64,000 nucleotides of DNA, taken from assembly GCA_013289685.1 (NCBI GenBank), contig JABCZL010000002.1, positions 483,202 to 547,201 of the forward strand, written 5' to 3'. This DNA is from Acidobacteriota bacterium. Its GTDB lineage: Bacteria; Acidobacteriota; Terriglobia; Terriglobales; Acidobacteriaceae. Both the position numbers and the translations under genes were made by a program. Below the pieces are notes generated by a model. The model made no database searches and had not been told where the DNA came from. It worked only from the letters and a program-made list of their open reading frames with translations. Shown here piece after piece: positions 41,347 through 49,500 of the stretch (the first letter of the stretch is position 1; every line of letters starts with the position of its first letter).

Positions 41347-44031
41347 TCATTTCCTTAACGAGTCCAGCCAATTCATCGTCACCGTAAAGGGCGCCGTGCT
41401 ACCTGCCCCATAGGTGGTCATGTAGATCTTCTGGCCGTCGCGGGTGACGGCGTAATAGTTCGAGACCGGATGCGCGTCGAGATCGAAAATGGGTTGGGGC
41501 TTATCGTTCTGAAAATGATCGCCTGTGATGCTGACCTTGGCCGACATCAGCGTGTTCGCTGAGGTGTTGGTAAAGAACAGCTCTTTTCCGTCCCCTCGCC
41601 ACACCGGAAAAGTCCCGCCCCCGTTCGATACCTGCCATTTGCCGCCGGCGATCGATGGAGTTCCATCCGGTGCGGTCCGGAAAGGCACGACGTAAATTTC
41701 CGGCAGACTCGATTCATTCGAGGAATAGGCCAGCCATCGCCCGTCCGGAGACATGGCCACCCCGAAGGTTCCCATCTTGGCAGGAAACAGGGAAGTCAAT
41801 TTGCGACTGCCGTCGAGCGCCAGCGCGCTGACTTGATCGGGACCACGGAAGATCAGGTGCTTCCCATCTGGGCTCCACACGATGGGGTACAGTTTTTGGG
41901 GCACGGACTCTCCTCCCGCGTTCCCCCGTTGAGTCGGCAGTTTGAACAGAACTTCCTCCGCGCCGCTCCCGGATACATCCTTGGCGATGATTGCGTCTCC
42001 GTCGCTGTCGACGCGATCGAACGCCAGTCGCTTGCTGTCCGGCGACCACACCGGCATGAAGGAGTGCTGGTCGAAGGTCAGCTTGGCGCTGGTGTTCTTG
42101 CGCAGATCAAAGACCCAAACGTCATTTAACTGGCCGGAGGTGATCCCCAGAGAGGCGGCCATCTGCTCCTCGTTCGGGGAAAGAACGATGGTCTGAAGCA
42201 GGTCCTTTTCCTCGCTCAGCAGGGTCTGCTTCCCGCTGCGGTCACAAGAGACGAGGCGCGTTCCCGCAGCCACCGCGCCGGTCTGGTAAATCAAAGAAGA
42301 GCCCCCTACGGAGAAAGCGGCAAAGTTGAATTGAGGATCATTTTGCACGTGCTCGGCCACGACCACGGGCTCGCCGGTAAAGTGCAGCGTCACCGGGTCG
42401 AAGCCGCGGATCAGCAGACTGTTGTCCAGAACATAAAGCAGATGGTTATTGGAAAACATCGGGCGCGAGATGACATCTTCCACCAGGACCGGTCTGGGGT
42501 CATCCAGTGAGGCGACAAACGCGTGGGCGGTAGGGATTAGGGGAGCCTGCGCCACAAAGAGGAAGTGCTTCTGATCGGGAAGAAACTGGGGAAAGCGATG
42601 GCTGGTTTCGTGCCGCGCCTCGTCCAGGCTGGTAAGCTGGACCGGCTTGCCACCGGAAGCGTCCACCCGGAACAGCGGGCCGGCACGAAGGCCAAATAGG
42701 ATGACACCGTCCGTGGACCAGGTTCCGCCGCGACCTTCAAGGACCTCACAGAGGGGAATGGCGCTTCCCCCGGCCAGATCGAGCTTCTTCAGTTTGGCCC
42801 CGGCGAAGAACGCCAGATACTTTCCATCCGGCGACCAAAACGGATAAAGGGCTCCTTCCGTGCCTGGAAGGAACCGGGCTTCCGTGGAATTGAGCGCTCG
42901 CAGCCACACACCGGCCGTTCCGCTTTTGCCCTGCGTGAAAGCCACGAACGCGATCTGGCTTCCATCGGGAGAAGGGACTGGCGGCCCGGAGAGACCGCGA
43001 AAGTTGAAATACGTGTTGGGCGGCGGGTTCACTTCGAACTGGCTCACGCGCACCGGGCCCTTCGACCATCGTGTACCCGCCACAAACGCGGCGGCGATCA
43101 ACACTGCCGCGGCCAGCACCACCGTCCAGATAACCCGTCCGCTGCGCTGAGAGATCTCGGCGGCCTTGGGCGCTTTCGCAGCCCACTGTAGTTGCCGCGA
43201 AATGTCGGTGCAGCTTTGCCAGCGTTCTTCCGGATCCTTCGCGATACAGGTGGCGATCACCTGCTCCAGGGCCGGTGGCGACAGGGGCTGCATCGCGCTC
43301 AGCGGCTTGGGTTCGGCGGCCAGGATCGAGGCAATCGTGCTGGCCGTTGTCTTTCCTTCAAACGCGCGCTTGCCCGTGACCATCTCGTACAAAACCGAGC
43401 CCAGGGCAAAAATGTCACTGCGCTTGTCCGCTTCTTTCCCTTCCAGTTGCTCCGGAGCCATGTACTGAATGGTGCCCACGATGGTGCCTTCCGTGGTCAA
43501 TGGCTGCGACATCGTGGCCAGCGTGTTCGAGGCGGACAAGTTCCCCAGAGGAGCCGCCGGCGCCTTGGCCAAGCCGAAGTCCATGAGTTTCGCTCCCGAC
43601 TTGGTCAGCATGATGTTGCCCGGCTTCAGGTCGCGATGGACCACACCGCTGCGGTGCGCCTGTTCCAGCCCCTGGCAAATCTCAGCCCCAACACGGAATA
43701 CCTGCTCCAGTGGCAGCCTTCCCTTGCGCAGCCGTTCCCCGAGCGTCTCGCCTTCCAGGTATTCCATGACGAGGTAGCTGATCCCGTCATGCTGGCCGAC
43801 GTCGTAGAGGTGGCAGATATTGGGATGGCTTAGTGACGAAATCGCGCGCGCCTCGCGGTCGAAACGCTGTTTTGCTTCCGGGTTGCTGCAGAGATGCTCG
43901 GGTAGGATTTTGACAGCGACGGTGCGGTCCAGACGGGTGTCGCGGGCGCGATACACTTCGCCCATGCCGCCTGCCCCTAGCGGCGATTGAATCTCGTAAG
44001 GCCCCAGCAGCGTACCCGAGGAGAGTGCCAT
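41347..44031 (-). CDS. Ser/Thr protein kinase with one membrane helix and periplasmic beta-propeller
   Basis: 894 residues. A Hanks-type kinase domain (about 8-280) has the glycine loop LGAGGMGEVYRA, K41, HRDLKPGN (132-139), DFG (151-153) and MAPEQ. A hydrophobic helix (301-320, IWTVVLAAAVLIAAAFVAGT) follows. A long extracytoplasmic TolB/WD40-like repeat part carries 'SPDGKxLAF' phrases (about 350-890). This is a common Pkn architecture in Acidobacteria and Planctomycetes. Signal and targets are unknown. It has a strong own promoter (44044-44072) yet follows the baeRF gene by 80 bases. ATG 44031 has no ribosome site, and the leader would be about six bases. Confidence 0.92.
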   Translation of the reverse strand: MALSSGTLLGPYEIQSPLGAGGMGEVYRARDTRLDRTVAVKILPEHLCSNPEAKQRFDREARAISSLSHPNICHLYDVGQHDGISYLVMEYLEGETLGERLRKGRLPLEQVFRVGAEICQGLEQAHRSGVVHRDLKPGNIMLTKSGAKLMDFGLAKAPAAPLGNLSASNTLATMSQPLTTEGTIVGTIQYMAPEQLEGKEADKRSDIFALGSVLYEMVTGKRAFEGKTTASTIASILAAEPKPLSAMQPLSPPALEQVIATCIAKDPEERWQSCTDISRQLQWAAKAPKAAEISQRSGRVIWTVVLAAAVLIAAAFVAGTRWSKGPVRVSQFEVNPPPNTYFNFRGLSGPPVPSPDGSQIAFVAFTQGKSGTAGVWLRALNSTEARFLPGTEGALYPFWSPDGKYLAFFAGAKLKKLDLAGGSAIPLCEVLEGRGGTWSTDGVILFGLRAGPLFRVDASGGKPVQLTSLDEARHETSHRFPQFLPDQKHFLFVAQAPLIPTAHAFVASLDDPRPVLVEDVISRPMFSNNHLLYVLDNSLLIRGFDPVTLHFTGEPVVVAEHVQNDPQFNFAAFSVGGSSLIYQTGAVAAGTRLVSCDRSGKQTLLSEEKDLLQTIVLSPNEEQMAASLGITSGQLNDVWVFDLRKNTSAKLTFDQHSFMPVWSPDSKRLAFDRVDSDGDAIIAKDVSGSGAEEVLFKLPTQRGNAGGESVPQKLYPIVWSPDGKHLIFRGPDQVSALALDGSRKLTSLFPAKMGTFGVAMSPDGRWLAYSSNESSLPEIYVVPFRTAPDGTPSIAGGKWQVSNGGGTFPVWRGDGKELFFTNTSANTLMSAKVSITGDHFQNDKPQPIFDLDAHPVSNYYAVTRDGQKIYMTTYGAGSTAPFTVTMNWLDSLRK

Positions 44032-44043
44032 CTGTGGGTCGCA

Positions 44044-44072
44044 ATTATAGTTTCATTCCCTGACGGCTTCAA
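44044..44072 (-). promoter_or_regulatory. Sigma70-type promoter for the Ser/Thr kinase gene
   Basis: On the minus strand: TTGAAG (44067-44072), exactly 17 bases, then TATAAT (44044-44049), a perfect -10. Transcription would start near 44037, leaving a leader of about five to seven bases before the ATG at 44031. It lies in the 80-base gap after the baeRF-like gene. Confidence 0.7.
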
Positions 44073-44111
44073 AGTTTCGTCGGCGGCACGCTCGCGCGCC
44101 GCCTCGGCGGT

Positions 44112-45344
44112 TCACCGGCTGGCGAACCTCCGCAGCCGGCCAGGATACGCGGCGCCGGCCTTGCCCAGTTCGTCCGCCGCCCTGGCCGAAATCGGCTGCA
44201 CATTTTCCGAACGGAAACGCAGCAGCGCGGCGATGTTGCCCACCCTGTCGAACTCCGGATCATCCTTCACGTAAAACGTTTCGATGTCGCGGCGAATGAC
44301 CCAGGGCAGAATCGCCTCACCTACGTCGACGATCTCCTGCGTCGCCCGGCCACAAACCGGACAGAAACTGACGAGATGGGCGTCGATGTGCCCGCATCCC
44401 GAACATTCGACGGCGTGCGCCTGCAGGTTTTCTCCGATCAGCAGAGTCTGCACTTCTCCCAATTCCAGCGAGCGCAATACGCGGCGCAACCCCGTAACCC
44501 CGCGTCCGTTGCTGCGCGCCTGGCTCAACGCCTGGCTCACCAGTTCGCGGCGGCGCTCGCTTTTCCACTGTTCCTTAATCGCCTGCGCGTGAGTGCGGAT
44601 CTCGTCGCGGGTCACGTGGGCCAGATCCGCATGGAAGCGGCCGATGAGCGCCTGACTCACATAGGAATGTAGCTGCGCTTCGAACAGCGCGCGGTGGGAG
44701 TCCGGGCAGGCCAGAATCCATTTCTCGAACACGCCTTTTTCCAGCAACTCCTTCAAGGACTCAGCCACATGCTTGAAATGCTGGCGCGTCTCGTCTTCCA
44801 CGCGGCGCTGGGCATGACCTCCGTCATAGCCGGCATATCCGTCGCTGCGGCCCTTGCGGGACAGCGGTTGGAACAGGTCTTCGCGCTCGGTCAACTCGCC
44901 GAGACGAAGATCGAAAATGCGAGCCCGGTGCCGGTCGACCAGCACCACACCCAGCAGCGGGGTTGCGCCCAGCAGGTGCGCGATCGGTTTGAGATGGAAA
45001 TGCTGGTCGATGAAAAGTTGCGTTCCGGGCAGGCTGGCGGGCAAATCATACTCGCGCCAAATGTTCTGGGCGGCGCAGGCAAACACGGCCTTACCGTGGG
45101 TCCCGTTGGTTCGCAATTCGCCAGAGAGCCGCAGGATGCGGTCCAAGTCGGCGCGGGCGCAATCCTTCTTGCCCTTATTTTCCAGGCTGCGCAGGGCTTC
45201 GCGCGCCAGGTCCTTCACCAGAATTACGTCTTCCTTGTGCGCCTTGTTGCGCGGCGTGGAGGGCTGAAAATAAAAACTGACAGCGCAAGATTTTTCATCC
45301 TGAAATTCGGCTAACTCTCGGATTTGTTCGCGAGTAATGGTCAT
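44112..45344 (-). CDS. eRF1-like protein (baeRF / VLRF1-type) with GGHAQ loop and zinc knuckles
   Basis: 410 residues. The N-terminal region is a baeRF-type domain (about 1-150). Then comes RKGRSDGYAGYDGGHAQRRVEDETRQHFKHV. GGHAQ (175-179) stands where aRF1/eRF1 have GGQ, followed by RR and a helical HF motif; the Gln is two positions further on. The C-terminal part resembles eRF1 domain 3 with Cys pairs C314/C317 and C328/C331. This class includes bacterial peptidyl-tRNA hydrolases that act on stalled ribosomes. GGGAGG six bases before ATG. It is 30 bases after the HPF-sigma gene, so both form an operon. Assignment to the family is by motif, not by search. Confidence 0.75.
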   Translation of the reverse strand: MTITREQIRELAEFQDEKSCAVSFYFQPSTPRNKAHKEDVILVKDLAREALRSLENKGKKDCARADLDRILRLSGELRTNGTHGKAVFACAAQNIWREYDLPASLPGTQLFIDQHFHLKPIAHLLGATPLLGVVLVDRHRARIFDLRLGELTEREDLFQPLSRKGRSDGYAGYDGGHAQRRVEDETRQHFKHVAESLKELLEKGVFEKWILACPDSHRALFEAQLHSYVSQALIGRFHADLAHVTRDEIRTHAQAIKEQWKSERRRELVSQALSQARSNGRGVTGLRRVLRSLELGEVQTLLIGENLQAHAVECSGCGHIDAHLVSFCPVCGRATQEIVDVGEAILPWVIRRDIETFYVKDDPEFDRVGNIAALLRFRSENVQPISARAADELGKAGAAYPGRLRRFASR

Positions 45345-45374
45345 GAATGACCTCCCAATAAATTGAGATTGGAT

Positions 45375-46427
45375 CTAAGCGGTGCCCGTGGGAGCGAACC
45401 GGCCATGAAACTGTTTGGCCAGCCCGGGCGCTTTGCGCAAGTGGTCGCGCGCGGCGGAAACGAAGGTGAGCACCCGCTCGGCCGGTTGGCCGGTAATCGC
45501 TCCAATTTCATCCACGCTGAAGCCTTCGATGGCATGCAGGATGAAGGCCTCGCGCGGTCCCGAGCCCAGGTCGCGAAGTGCAGAAGCGATCAGCCGCAAG
45601 AGTTCGTCCGAGGCCATGATCTGCTCCGGGGTGGCCACACGCGCGTCGGCGATAACGGTCGCACCGGTGATGGATTCGTCCGGCTGATGAAATTGCAGCC
45701 CCGGTTCGTCGCTGCCTTTCACGTTGCGCTGGCGCGCCGAATCCTCCAATGGCATGGCGTTGCCATTGCTCTCGTCGGTGCGCGAGAGGTCGTCCAATGC
45801 TTGCAGCGCCAGCCGGTAAAGCCAGGGCTCAAGCGCGAGGCGTTCTGGCTTCTCCTGCCCGTTTCCCAGCGCGGCGGCGATGGTTTCGTCAATCACCTCT
45901 TCCTTCGAGAGGCTGTCCGCGGCGATCAAGTCCTGCGCCTCGCGGAAATAAATTTCCCGTTCTACAAACCGCTCCAGGCGCGACAGATTCACATTCACGT
46001 AAGAACGGATGTCGTCCGCGGAAATGGTTGGCGCAAAGACCGCGGCCAGCGTCTGCTCGAACGGGACTTCGTGCACGATCGTGCCCGGCCGGGCGCTGTC
46101 CCCGCGCTTTCCGCGCTGCCACTTGTGCGATGCCCGCAGGAGATCTTTGTGCTTGTTGACCTGCTGCAGCAAGTCCTCAAACGCGCCCTTCACCGCAGCC
46201 GCGGCCGTTGGCGCCGAGGCCTGCACCGCCATCTGGCCCGAGGGCAAGCGCAGGTTCAGCGACACGCTGGTGCCCTCGCGCGGCGAAATTTCCTCCACCA
46301 CGCCCTTCAGGTGGATGAGTTCCGGACGGAAAACCTGTAGACGTTTCTGCAGTTTTTCGATCTGGTGTTGGATGTCTTTTTCGACGGCGGGAATCTTATG
46401 AAGACGGTAGCTGACGTGAACGTTCAT
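45375..46427 (-). CDS. Ribosome hibernation (HPF/YfiA) domain fused to an ECF-sigma-like module
   Basis: 350 residues from ATG 46427, with GAGG five bases upstream. Residues 1-97 are an HPF/RaiA domain (MNVHVSYRLHKIPAVEKDI...SVSLNLRLPSGQMAVQA...LLQQVNKHKDLL), which binds the 30S decoding region in known cases. After a linker, 138-216 match sigma region 2 (LSKEEVIDETIAAALGNG...LEPWLYRLALQALDDL). Then 281-332 match region 4 (LGSGPREAFILHAIEG, FSVDEIGAITGQPAERVLTFVSAARDHLR). So a translation-silencing domain is joined to a possible transcription factor. It is followed at once by the eRF1-like gene. Whether the sigma part still binds polymerase is unknown. Confidence 0.82.
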   Translation of the reverse strand: MNVHVSYRLHKIPAVEKDIQHQIEKLQKRLQVFRPELIHLKGVVEEISPREGTSVSLNLRLPSGQMAVQASAPTAAAAVKGAFEDLLQQVNKHKDLLRASHKWQRGKRGDSARPGTIVHEVPFEQTLAAVFAPTISADDIRSYVNVNLSRLERFVEREIYFREAQDLIAADSLSKEEVIDETIAAALGNGQEKPERLALEPWLYRLALQALDDLSRTDESNGNAMPLEDSARQRNVKGSDEPGLQFHQPDESITGATVIADARVATPEQIMASDELLRLIASALRDLGSGPREAFILHAIEGFSVDEIGAITGQPAERVLTFVSAARDHLRKAPGLAKQFHGRFAPTGTA

Positions 46428-46621
46428 AGCGCCTCGGCCTTGCTTTACGTAGTGCGCAACCAAGTGCTCTCTAAGCCGAATTGTACACCCGGTGGAAAAA
46501 AGGCAAGCGGAGAATTCAACGCCTCAAGAATTAAGAAGATCGGCTTTGGGAATGGTTGCGTCTAAGAAATTGTTAAGCCCAGCGTCGGTTTGCAGAGGTT
46601 GCAACGGGCAGGTATGATCCC

Positions 46622-47962
46622 GTGACGATGATCTGGTCAAAACTCATTCTGTTCGCCGCGCTCACTGCCGTTGGCTGGGCTCAATCTTCATCATCCAAAG
46701 AAGTCGAAGCCGTCTACCCTGACGCGCATGCGCTCTATCTCGATCTGCATGAGCATCCCGAACTCTCGAAGCATGAAACGCAAACTGCCGAGAAACTGGC
46801 CGCCCGCCTGCGCAGCGCTGGCTATGACGTCACTGAGCACGTTGGCGGGACCGGGGTGGTAGCCCTCGTGAAAAACGGGCCTGGCCCGACCATTATGCTG
46901 CGCACTGAACTCGATGCCCTGCCCGTGGAAGAAAAGACCGGCCTGCCCTACGCAAGCAAGGTACACACCAAAGATGATGCTGGACGCGACGTCCCGGTGA
47001 TGCACGCGTGCGGGCACGATCTGCACATGGCCGCGGTTTTGGGAACCGCCGAGATCATGGCGCGAAGCAAGAATACCTGGCATGGAACGCTGATGCTGAT
47101 CGGCCAGCCCGCCGAGGAGGGGTTCGGGGGAGCCAAGATCATGATCAACGACGGCTTGTTCACGCGCTTCCCCAAACCGGACGTCGCTGTGGCTTTGCAT
47201 GTCTCCAACACATTTCCTGCGGGAATCGTCGGAATCACGCCCGGCGTCTACAACACGAATGCCGACTCGATCCGGATCACGATCTATGGCAAGGGCGGGC
47301 ATGGCGCATCGCCCCACACGACAGTCGATCCCATCGTGATCGCCGCTCGAACGATCCTGGCACTCCAAACCATCGTGTCCCGCGAAGTGAAACCGGGCGA
47401 GATGGCGGTGGTGACGGTCGGCTATATCCAGGCTGGAACGAAGAACAACATTATCCCCGACCAGGCAGAAATGGGGTTGACCGTGCGGACATACAAACAA
47501 GAGGTGCGCAAGCAGATCCTCGCCGCCATCACGCGCATCACCAAAGGCGAGGCTGCCGCAGCGGGCGCTCCTCGCGAACCCTTGATCGATCGCTATCAAG
47601 GCGACGACTTGGTGTACAACGATCCGTCGCTGGCTCAGCGGCTCAGGGCTCCGTTAGAGGCGGCGCTGGGCAAGGACAATGTTGCCACCGCCGAGCCGAT
47701 CACATCTTCGGAAGATTTTTCCTACTACGTTGAGGAGGGCATTCCCGGTTTCTACTTCAGTCTAGGAGGAGCCGACCCCGCGAAATTCGCGGAAGCCAAG
47801 GCCACGGGAACCTCGCTCCCGTCGAATCATTCCTCGCTATTCGCTCCCGACGTGGACCCCGCGCTGCACACGGGCATCGTGGCCGAGGTGGCCGTGTTGA
47901 GGAATCTGCTGAATGCGTCGCCAGAGGAGTTGCACAAACTGGCGGCACAGTCGTCACGCTAA
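46622..47962 (+). CDS. Secreted M20-family amidohydrolase (carboxypeptidase-like)
   Basis: 446 residues. A short signal (MIWSKLILFAALTAVGWAQ) is followed by an M20D aminoacylase/hippurate-hydrolase fold: LHEHPELSKHE, RTELDALPVEEKTGLPYAS, the metal motif HACGHDLHM, AEEGFGGAK and GKGGHGASPH. The dimerisation domain follows, and a late SSEDFSYYVEEGIPGFYFSLG provides the last ligand. It would hydrolyse N-acyl amino acids or small amides outside the cytoplasm. GTG 46622 with AGG nine bases upstream is preferred; ATG 46628 is possible. It is divergent from the HPF-sigma gene. Confidence 0.9.
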   Translation: MTMIWSKLILFAALTAVGWAQSSSSKEVEAVYPDAHALYLDLHEHPELSKHETQTAEKLAARLRSAGYDVTEHVGGTGVVALVKNGPGPTIMLRTELDALPVEEKTGLPYASKVHTKDDAGRDVPVMHACGHDLHMAAVLGTAEIMARSKNTWHGTLMLIGQPAEEGFGGAKIMINDGLFTRFPKPDVAVALHVSNTFPAGIVGITPGVYNTNADSIRITIYGKGGHGASPHTTVDPIVIAARTILALQTIVSREVKPGEMAVVTVGYIQAGTKNNIIPDQAEMGLTVRTYKQEVRKQILAAITRITKGEAAAAGAPREPLIDRYQGDDLVYNDPSLAQRLRAPLEAALGKDNVATAEPITSSEDFSYYVEEGIPGFYFSLGGADPAKFAEAKATGTSLPSNHSSLFAPDVDPALHTGIVAEVAVLRNLLNASPEELHKLAAQSSR

Positions 47963-47972
47963 ATCTCTTCGT

Positions 47973-48130
47973 TGTCATCCTGAGCAACGCGAAGGATCTA
48001 TGCAGTGTGCTGTGGCCACCTGTCGATTCAAATCTGATCAACGCGCTGAAGGGAAGAGCAGCGCAAGTTGCATAGATCCTTCGCTTGCCGGCGTTCGCTT
48101 CGCTCGCGCCGGACGGCGCTCAGGATGACA
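47973..48130. repeat. Dispersed repeat with TGTCATCCTGAGC ends, copy 3
   Basis: TGTCATCCTGAGCAACGCGAAGGATC...at the left and the inverse of ...GCTCAGGATGACA at the right enclose 158 bases. The inner sequence pairs further (ATAGATCCTTCGC with GCGAAGGATCTAT). It lies between the M20 and mqnE stop codons, which converge here. Confidence 0.65.
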
Positions 48131-48163
48131 GGAGTAGCTTGTGTGGAAAGGCGAGGGGGAGAA

Positions 48164-49303
48164 CTACACCGCGACCGTAACCGACGTCTCAGTCCGCGTA
48201 ACCGGCCGGTAGAGCGTGTCGCGTTCGATCGGCTCGCGCCCGGCGGCGCGGATCAAGCGCTCCAGCTCCTCGCGGCGCATGCCCTGCGGCGTGGTCGCGC
48301 CCGCGTCGTGATAAATCTTTTCCTCGATCACGGTGCCGTCCATGTCGTCGGCCCCGAAGCGCAGCGAGATCTGCGCCATTTTCGATCCCACCATTTGCCA
48401 GTACGACTTGATGTGCGGGAAATTGTCGAGCACGAGGCGGCCCACCGCGATCTGCTTCATGTCGAGCATGCCGGTGGTCTTGGGCAGATGCTGTAGCGCT
48501 GTGTTGTCGGGATGGAAGGCCAGCGGAATGAAAGTCTGGAAGCCGCCGGTCTCGTCCTGCAGCGCGCGCAGCTTCAGCAGGTGATCGACGCGGTCTTCAT
48601 CGTTTTCGACGTGGCCGTACAGCATGGTCGCGTTTGACTTGAGACCGATCTGGTGGGCGATCTTGGCGGTTTCCAGCCATTCGCCGCCGTCAATCTTGTG
48701 GTCGCAAATGATGTGGCGCACGCGGTCAGCAAAAATTTCAGCCCCGCCGCCGGGCAGAGAATCCACGCCCGCCGCTTTCAATTGTTCCAGCGTCTCGCGG
48801 ATCGAGAGCTTGGCCCGCTTCGACAGATACGCCACCTCAACCATGGTGAAGGCCTTGAGATGCACCTGCGGAAAGCGCTGTTTCAGGCCCGAGCAAAGAT
48901 CAAGGAAATATTGAAACGGCAGGTCAGGATGCAATCCGCCCACAATGTGGAATTCCGTGACTGCCTCGGTGTATCCCGAAGCCGCGGTTTCGAAAGCCTC
49001 TTCGAGCGCCATGGTGTAGGCGCCGGGCGTGTCCTTCTTGCGGCCAAAGGCGCACAGGCGGCACGCCGCCACGCACACATTCGTCGGATTGATATGGCGG
49101 TTGACGTTGAAATACGTCTTGTCGCCGTGCATGCGCTCGCGCACGGAGTTGGCCATCCACCCCACGGCGAGAATGTCGCCGGTGTGGTAGAGGGCGAGAG
49201 CGTCTTCGGCATCAAGCCGTTGGCCGGCAAACACTTTGGCGTGGATCGGCTCCAGCCGCCGGTCGTCGGTCTGAAAGTCATGAGATGAGCGTGTGGCAGC
49301 CAT
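48164..49303 (-). CDS. mqnE: Aminofutalosine synthase MqnE
   Basis: Radical-SAM enzyme of the futalosine menaquinone pathway: adds the 5'-deoxyadenosyl radical to a chorismate-derived enolpyruvyl benzoate. 379 residues. The 4Fe-4S motif is C77-x3-C81-x2-C84 (CVAACRLCAF), followed by FGRKKDTPGAYTM, EFHIVGGLHPDLPFQYF, FTMVEVAYL and LPGGGAEIF. These are MqnE signatures rather than MqnC. The ribosome site at ATG 49303 is crowded, but the N-terminus fits the family. The UbiA-type gene nearby supports a menaquinone role. Confidence 0.93.
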   Translation of the reverse strand: MAATRSSHDFQTDDRRLEPIHAKVFAGQRLDAEDALALYHTGDILAVGWMANSVRERMHGDKTYFNVNRHINPTNVCVAACRLCAFGRKKDTPGAYTMALEEAFETAASGYTEAVTEFHIVGGLHPDLPFQYFLDLCSGLKQRFPQVHLKAFTMVEVAYLSKRAKLSIRETLEQLKAAGVDSLPGGGAEIFADRVRHIICDHKIDGGEWLETAKIAHQIGLKSNATMLYGHVENDEDRVDHLLKLRALQDETGGFQTFIPLAFHPDNTALQHLPKTTGMLDMKQIAVGRLVLDNFPHIKSYWQMVGSKMAQISLRFGADDMDGTVIEEKIYHDAGATTPQGMRREELERLIRAAGREPIERDTLYRPVTRTETSVTVAV

Positions 49304-49500
49304 CCTTTTGATGATATCGCAGGACTGGGCCGATGGCCACGTTTCGCCCCGCCAACAGTGATTTCGCAGATTCCAGTACGGGCGAAAGATTCAACGCCTA
49401 CAGAACCCAAGCGTGTGCACGCCCCCTCGACTTAGGGAAGAAGGAAGACGTTCGATGAGAACTCTCCATTTCCGGCTTTCAAGACTTGGGAATGAGACCT

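Noticed and set aside
41347..46427. HPF-sigma, baeRF and kinase as one strict three-gene operon
   Set aside because: The kinase has its own strong promoter in the gap, so I count only the first two as one operon; read-through is still possible.
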